Assembly: GCF_001989995.2 (NCBI RefSeq)
Contig: NZ_JAHGUP010000024.1
Location: forward strand, 1-64,000
Origin: Vibrio anguillarum
GTDB lineage: Bacteria; Pseudomonadota; Gammaproteobacteria; Enterobacterales; Vibrionaceae
DNA length: 64,000 nucleotides
Reading direction: 5' to 3'
Part shown: positions 60,757-64,000 of the stretch, one piece after another
Layout of the letters: every line of letters starts with the position of its first letter
Position numbering within the stretch: the first letter of the stretch is position 1
The notes under the pieces: generated by a model
Databases searched by the model: none
What the model saw: the letters and a program-made list of their open reading frames with translations, nothing else
Told to the model about the DNA's origin: nothing
Program-made: the position numbers and the translations under genes

Positions 60757-62184
60757 TCAGTTGGTCCGATAACGGCTTAAAATTTCACCAAGGTTGCGCG
60801 AAGCGTTTGCAAGGCTAGCGACACCTTGCGATGAGGTTTGCGCAACACTGCGAATCGCATTGGATTGTGTACGAATATCGCTCAGCTCAGCAGCAATATC
60901 ATTAGCAACGGCGCTTTGCTCTTCGGCTGAAGTTGAAATTTGAATACTCATGTCATTGATCATTTTTGCTGATTCAGCAATTTGATTGACGTTATTGCCG
61001 ATGTTAGCGACTAAATCACTACTGGTTTGAGCTTGACTAACCGTTTGCTCAGTAATGTGTGCGATATCTTGACTTTCGGTTTGCAGCTTCTCAATCATGG
61101 ATTGAATTTCAACAGTAGCCGCTTGCGTGCGGCTAGCTAAGGTGCGAACTTCATCAGCTACCACGGCAAAACCGCGCCCTTGTTCACCAGCACGTGCCGC
61201 TTCTATTGCAGCGTTCAGTGCCAATAAGTTCGTCTGTTGCGAAATGGCATTGATGGTGGTGATCACATCATTAATCTGCGCTGTATTTTCATTCAATGTA
61301 GACACCGAATGAGAGGCTTGTTCAATGAACTTTGACAACTGGGAAATTTCATTAATCGCTTGCTGAACTAGTTGTGAGCTCTCTTCCGCTTGTTTTGAAT
61401 CTTGATCGGCTTGCTGATTGGCTTGTTGGGAAATTGTGGAGACTTCTTGCGCCGAGGCCGTCATCTCTTCCATGGCCGTGGCGACGGAATCCAATGAAGC
61501 GTATTGGCTACTGATTTGTTGCTCGCTCTCTTTCATCTCATGGGCAAAAGAGCTGGATGTCTCACCGAGAGTGGTGGCGTTTTGTTTTACTGAAACTACC
61601 AGTTCGGTCAAGATGTCCATGGCGTTATCGAGCGCGCAGCCGATGGTACCAAACTCATCTCGACCGGGATGAAAACCTAATCGTGAAGTTAAATCACCTT
61701 TTGAAATTTTCAAGGTTGTTGTGTATAGCACCCACAATGCACCGCCAATAAAAGTAGCGACCCAATAGAGGAAAATAGCAAAAGGGATTGCCCACAAATA
61801 GCTCAACAGAAAAGTCGAGAGTGCCGATCGCTGAGCGTCTTTTTCAAGATAAGAGAGATTCTCTGTCAGCGCGTAAACTTTGCCATCGCTGTGTTTTGCT
61901 GTGGCGGTAATCACCCCTTTTTGATAACTAGTTGCGGCTAAAGAATGGCGAGTTTCAACCGCTGAAAGGGTTTGTGGATCTGCGCCGCTGGCAAGCAGAC
62001 CTTGCAGTTTGTACTCAACGGCCAACTTCGATTGCGCTTCGATCTGGGCCAGTGAATCAACATAGCGATTTCCTGCGACAAAGCTTAAAGCGGTGAGGAA
62101 TAAAGCGAAGATCACCCACATCTTGTCATTAATTGACATTTTAATGAACACGCGGTCAATCGTCCTGAACTGAACTTCTTTCAT
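60757..62184 (-). CDS. methyl-accepting chemotaxis protein with short periplasmic region
   Basis: A 475-residue receptor. A helix near residues 22-43 and a second near 125-155 enclose only about 80 periplasmic residues, too few for a Cache or four-helix sensor, so it may sense through a partner or a very small domain. A HAMP-like region ([20 protein letters not shown]) is near residue 160, and the signalling tip [20 protein letters not shown] is near 315. It ends ILSRYRTN, without a CheR pentapeptide. ATG at 62184 was chosen since GGAG stands five bases upstream; an in-frame TTG 18 bases before has no such site. It has the tyrP/galE neighbours that I recall for a V. cholerae chromosome II receptor. 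Ligand unknown. Confidence 0.92.
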   Translation of the reverse strand: MKEVQFRTIDRVFIKMSINDKMWVIFALFLTALSFVAGNRYVDSLAQIEAQSKLAVEYKLQGLLASGADPQTLSAVETRHSLAATSYQKGVITATAKHSDGKVYALTENLSYLEKDAQRSALSTFLLSYLWAIPFAIFLYWVATFIGGALWVLYTTTLKISKGDLTSRLGFHPGRDEFGTIGCALDNAMDILTELVVSVKQNATTLGETSSSFAHEMKESEQQISSQYASLDSVATAMEEMTASAQEVSTISQQANQQADQDSKQAEESSQLVQQAINEISQLSKFIEQASHSVSTLNENTAQINDVITTINAISQQTNLLALNAAIEAARAGEQGRGFAVVADEVRTLASRTQAATVEIQSMIEKLQTESQDIAHITEQTVSQAQTSSDLVANIGNNVNQIAESAKMINDMSIQISTSAEEQSAVANDIAAELSDIRTQSNAIRSVAQTSSQGVASLANASRNLGEILSRYRTN

Positions 62185-62322
62185 TGCTGCTCCGATATGC
62201 AAAAAAGTAATAGTAAATTTTATAAATATACTAAGGCTAAATGTGTGTGTTCGTGCAGAATTTTATGAAATGAATGTTGACTTAAATATCAAGATTGAGA
62301 CTTTGATCTTATTTTAGGTTAA

Positions 62323-62358
62323 AAAAGTGGGGAGAGTAATATTACTCTCCCCACTTTT
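62323..62358. terminator. bidirectional terminator of tyrP
   Basis: AAAAGTGGGGAGAGTAAT directly joined to ATTACTCTCCCCACTTTT: a perfect 18-base palindrome. It lies 12 bases after the tyrP stop and about 140 bases before the chemoreceptor start on the same strand, so it isolates the two units. Confidence 0.92.
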
Positions 62359-62370
62359 AACTTTAATTGA

Positions 62371-63588
62371 TTAACCCAGAGCGGGTAGTACACCAAGGCT
62401 AATAAAGATTTGCGAAGTGACGATCATCAAACCAATGGTTGCTGTCATGGTCAGAGCCAGTTTGCCGCCTCTGACTTGATATTGTGTTCCACCCTGCAGT
62501 TGGAATACTTGGTTTGAACGCACTTTAATCACCATCACAATCGGTAAGAATATGGCCAAAATAGTCAACGCAATAGCCGCGTAACCGAGCGCCATAATAA
62601 AGCCTTGAGGGTAAAATAGCGCAAAGACTAATGGTGGCAGATAGGTGATGACGGAGGCAGCCATACGGTGCAATGGAATGTTCTTTTTCTTAATCGTATC
62701 GCCCATGAATTCAAACAAGCCCAAGCTTACGCCTAAGAATGACGTCAAAAGTGCAAGGTCGGCAAACACGCCAGTAATGCTGCTTAAATTGGATTGATGA
62801 ACGGTTTGCCCTAATGTCACAATTAGCGCACTCAGGCCGGAATTCTCAACCAGCTGAGGTTGGCTAACGACACCTAACGTGACGATCTGCCAAAAAATGT
62901 AAATAATCAACGGGATAGCAGAACCAATTAAGATGGCTTTGCGCAGCGAAGGGGTGTCGCCATCTAAGTAATTCACAATCGCCGGAATACTGCCATGGAA
63001 ACCGAATGAGGTGAAAATGACGGGAATTGCAGCAACGATTAAGCCTTGCTCAAGTGGCATACTAAGCAAGTATGACTGAGAAACATTAGGTGCAAGAAAT
63101 GAGAGCACTATAATCATCGCGACCATTTTACCGGCAAACAGCAGGCGGTTCACTTTATCAACCGTGCTGGTGCCGATCGTCACCACAAGTGCAACCAGTA
63201 AAGTAAAAAGCAAGGTGCCTAGCGGATTGCTGATCTCAATGCCAGCAAACTCTGTCAGGCGATGAGTGAATTGTGCGCCGCCACCGGCAATGTAAGCTGC
63301 ACAAAGCGAATAGAACAAAAATAGCATAGCAAAGCTCGCTACCCACTTTCCTTTTTGCCCTAAGATCTGTTTAGCCAATGTATGTAAGGTGGCGTCTTTG
63401 TCTGCATATTGATGGATTTCAACCATTAACAATGCAGTGAAAGCCATTAATGCCCAGAGGGCGATCATAATCAGTAATGATGTGCCAAAGCCGATACCTG
63501 CAGAAGCGAGCGGTAGAGCTAGCATGCCTGCACCGATAGTGGTCCCTGCGATGATCAAAGTACTGCCGAAAATCTTTGATTGAGTCAT
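62371..63588 (-). CDS. tyrP: tyrosine transporter of the HAAAP family
   Basis: A 405-residue inner-membrane permease with about eleven helices, of the hydroxy/aromatic amino acid permease family (TyrP, Mtr, TnaB). The start IFGSTLIIAGTTIGAGMLAL with PLASAGIGFG is the family signature at residues 5-33, and VIFTSFGFHGSIPAIVNYLD near residue 190 is the second hallmark. Length agrees with E. coli TyrP (403). Tyrosine specificity is inferred from overall likeness and from the two TyrR-like boxes found upstream; tryptophan transport (Mtr) is the alternative. It is monocistronic and ends at a perfect palindromic terminator. Confidence 0.9.
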   Translation of the reverse strand: MTQSKIFGSTLIIAGTTIGAGMLALPLASAGIGFGTSLLIMIALWALMAFTALLMVEIHQYADKDATLHTLAKQILGQKGKWVASFAMLFLFYSLCAAYIAGGGAQFTHRLTEFAGIEISNPLGTLLFTLLVALVVTIGTSTVDKVNRLLFAGKMVAMIIVLSFLAPNVSQSYLLSMPLEQGLIVAAIPVIFTSFGFHGSIPAIVNYLDGDTPSLRKAILIGSAIPLIIYIFWQIVTLGVVSQPQLVENSGLSALIVTLGQTVHQSNLSSITGVFADLALLTSFLGVSLGLFEFMGDTIKKKNIPLHRMAASVITYLPPLVFALFYPQGFIMALGYAAIALTILAIFLPIVMVIKVRSNQVFQLQGGTQYQVRGGKLALTMTATIGLMIVTSQIFISLGVLPALG

Positions 63589-63925
63589 GGTGTAAAGTTC
63601 TTTATACGTTATGTTGTGTTTCAGGGAGTGATATATATGAATACAACGGGGTGTTGACCATTAATCCACTCATTTTGGGCTATATTGTAGAACTTCGGAT
63701 TCATTTTCAACAGCTTTGTAAAAATAAAAATCCATGAGTGTATTTTTTTGTTTACATGGCAAGGTGGCGGCTAAATAAGAGTGGTCGAAATCGTTTCGCT
63801 GTGATAGATATTGTGGTGATGATTAATTTGACTATTCGCTTTCAAAAAACTGTCATATAAATCATTTAAAAAGGATCTTGCGACGTGATAATCCCGTCTC
63901 AGTAAATATCAAAGGAGGTCGATTA
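63589..63925. other. divergent control region of tyrP and the right-edge gene
   Basis: A 337-base gap. It holds the two TyrR-like boxes (63717-63756), a TATATAT stretch near 63630-63640 that may be a leftward -10 element, and AAAGGAGG just before the right-edge ATG. Nothing else could be supported. Confidence 0.5.
63717..63756. promoter_or_regulatory. two adjacent TyrR-box-like sites upstream of tyrP
   Basis: TGTATT, 6 bases, TTTACA at 63739-63756 (10 of 12 to TGTAAA-N6-TTTACA) and TGTAAA, 6 bases, AATCCA at 63717-63734 (perfect left half). Their centres are 22 bases apart, two helix turns, like the paired strong and weak boxes of E. coli tyrP. Confidence 0.5.
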
Positions 63926-64000
63926 ATGAGTGACCAATATAAAAACGATGAGTGCTTAGAGTGGCTCGACGCCATGGAGATCGGATTTGATTTATCCGAT
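63926..64000 (+). CDS. start of an acidic protein, cut by the window edge
   Basis: ATG at 63926 preceded by AAAGGAGG, one of the best ribosome sites in the window, eight bases away. Only 25 codons are inside: MSDQYKNDECLEWLDAME and so on, acidic and helical, with no signal peptide. The product cannot be named from this part. It is divergent from tyrP. Confidence 0.7.
   Translation, partial: MSDQYKNDECLEWLDAMEIGFDLSD

Noticed and set aside
1..64000. prophage, insertion sequence, integron or CRISPR
   Set aside because: No transposase, integrase, attC-like array, phage structural gene or direct-repeat array was found, and gene order and composition look like stable chromosomal DNA.

Overview
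The window is gram-negative chromosomal DNA and most resembles the second chromosome of a Vibrio. The main reasons are the ectABC plus ectoine-type aspartokinase cluster, a LuxT-type TetR regulator, the speA-speB pair, an alpha-carbonic anhydrase very like the V. cholerae enzyme, the tyrP/chemoreceptor/galE neighbourhood, four methyl-accepting chemotaxis proteins and several cyclic-dinucleotide phosphodiesterases. Assignment to chromosome II and to the genus is inference from remembered gene content; no database search was possible. I see no rRNA, tRNA, insertion sequence, prophage, CRISPR array or integron.

Layout. 1-4.7 kb: a leftward MoxR-DUF58-DUF4381-BatA-BatB operon, cut by the left edge. 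4.9-14.7 kb: a chemoreceptor behind a FliA-like promoter and a small cytosolic protein, a DsbA-family oxidoreductase, a GH13 amylase, an amino-acid-type chemoreceptor, a glycerolipid acyltransferase and an exported protein of 20-residue repeats. 15-17.7 kb: luxT with a candidate sigma-54 promoter, then divergent nadE and a NadD-like adenylyltransferase. 17.7-28 kb: an osmoadaptation region with ectABC-ask, then leftward mgtE, an MscS-like channel, a MarR regulator of the CosR/EctR type and proVWX. 28-36 kb: a TPR membrane protein, speAB, a second amino-acid-type chemoreceptor and a PLP decarboxylase of unknown substrate.

36-50 kb: carbonic anhydrase, a PAS-GGDEF-EAL protein, gsk, creA, an HD-GYP sensor, a HAD phosphatase, a zinc-ribbon small protein, a YjdF-like membrane protein, a J-domain protein, an ABC-class ATPase and a GAF-EAL protein. 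50-64 kb: fabV, tesA divergent from ybbA-ybbP, an FAD oxidoreductase, pxpABC (5-oxoprolinase), galE, a fourth chemoreceptor, tyrP with TyrR-like boxes, and a gene cut by the right edge.

How the parts connect. The ectoine and glycine betaine systems, their probable MarR regulator, the MscS-like channel and MgtE form one salt and osmotic response block. Chemoreceptors and c-di-GMP breakdown enzymes make a motility and signalling theme; the two GGDEF-EAL proteins have degenerate GGDEF motifs and intact EAL motifs, so the set looks biased toward cyclic-dinucleotide degradation. No clear new multi-gene system was found. The best unexplained signals are a terminator with no gene on its strand (17.7 kb), a hairpin with a 11-codon ORF (45.4 kb), a DnaA-box cluster (55.2 kb), tandem repeats feeding into a terminator (7.2 kb) and several small unassigned proteins.
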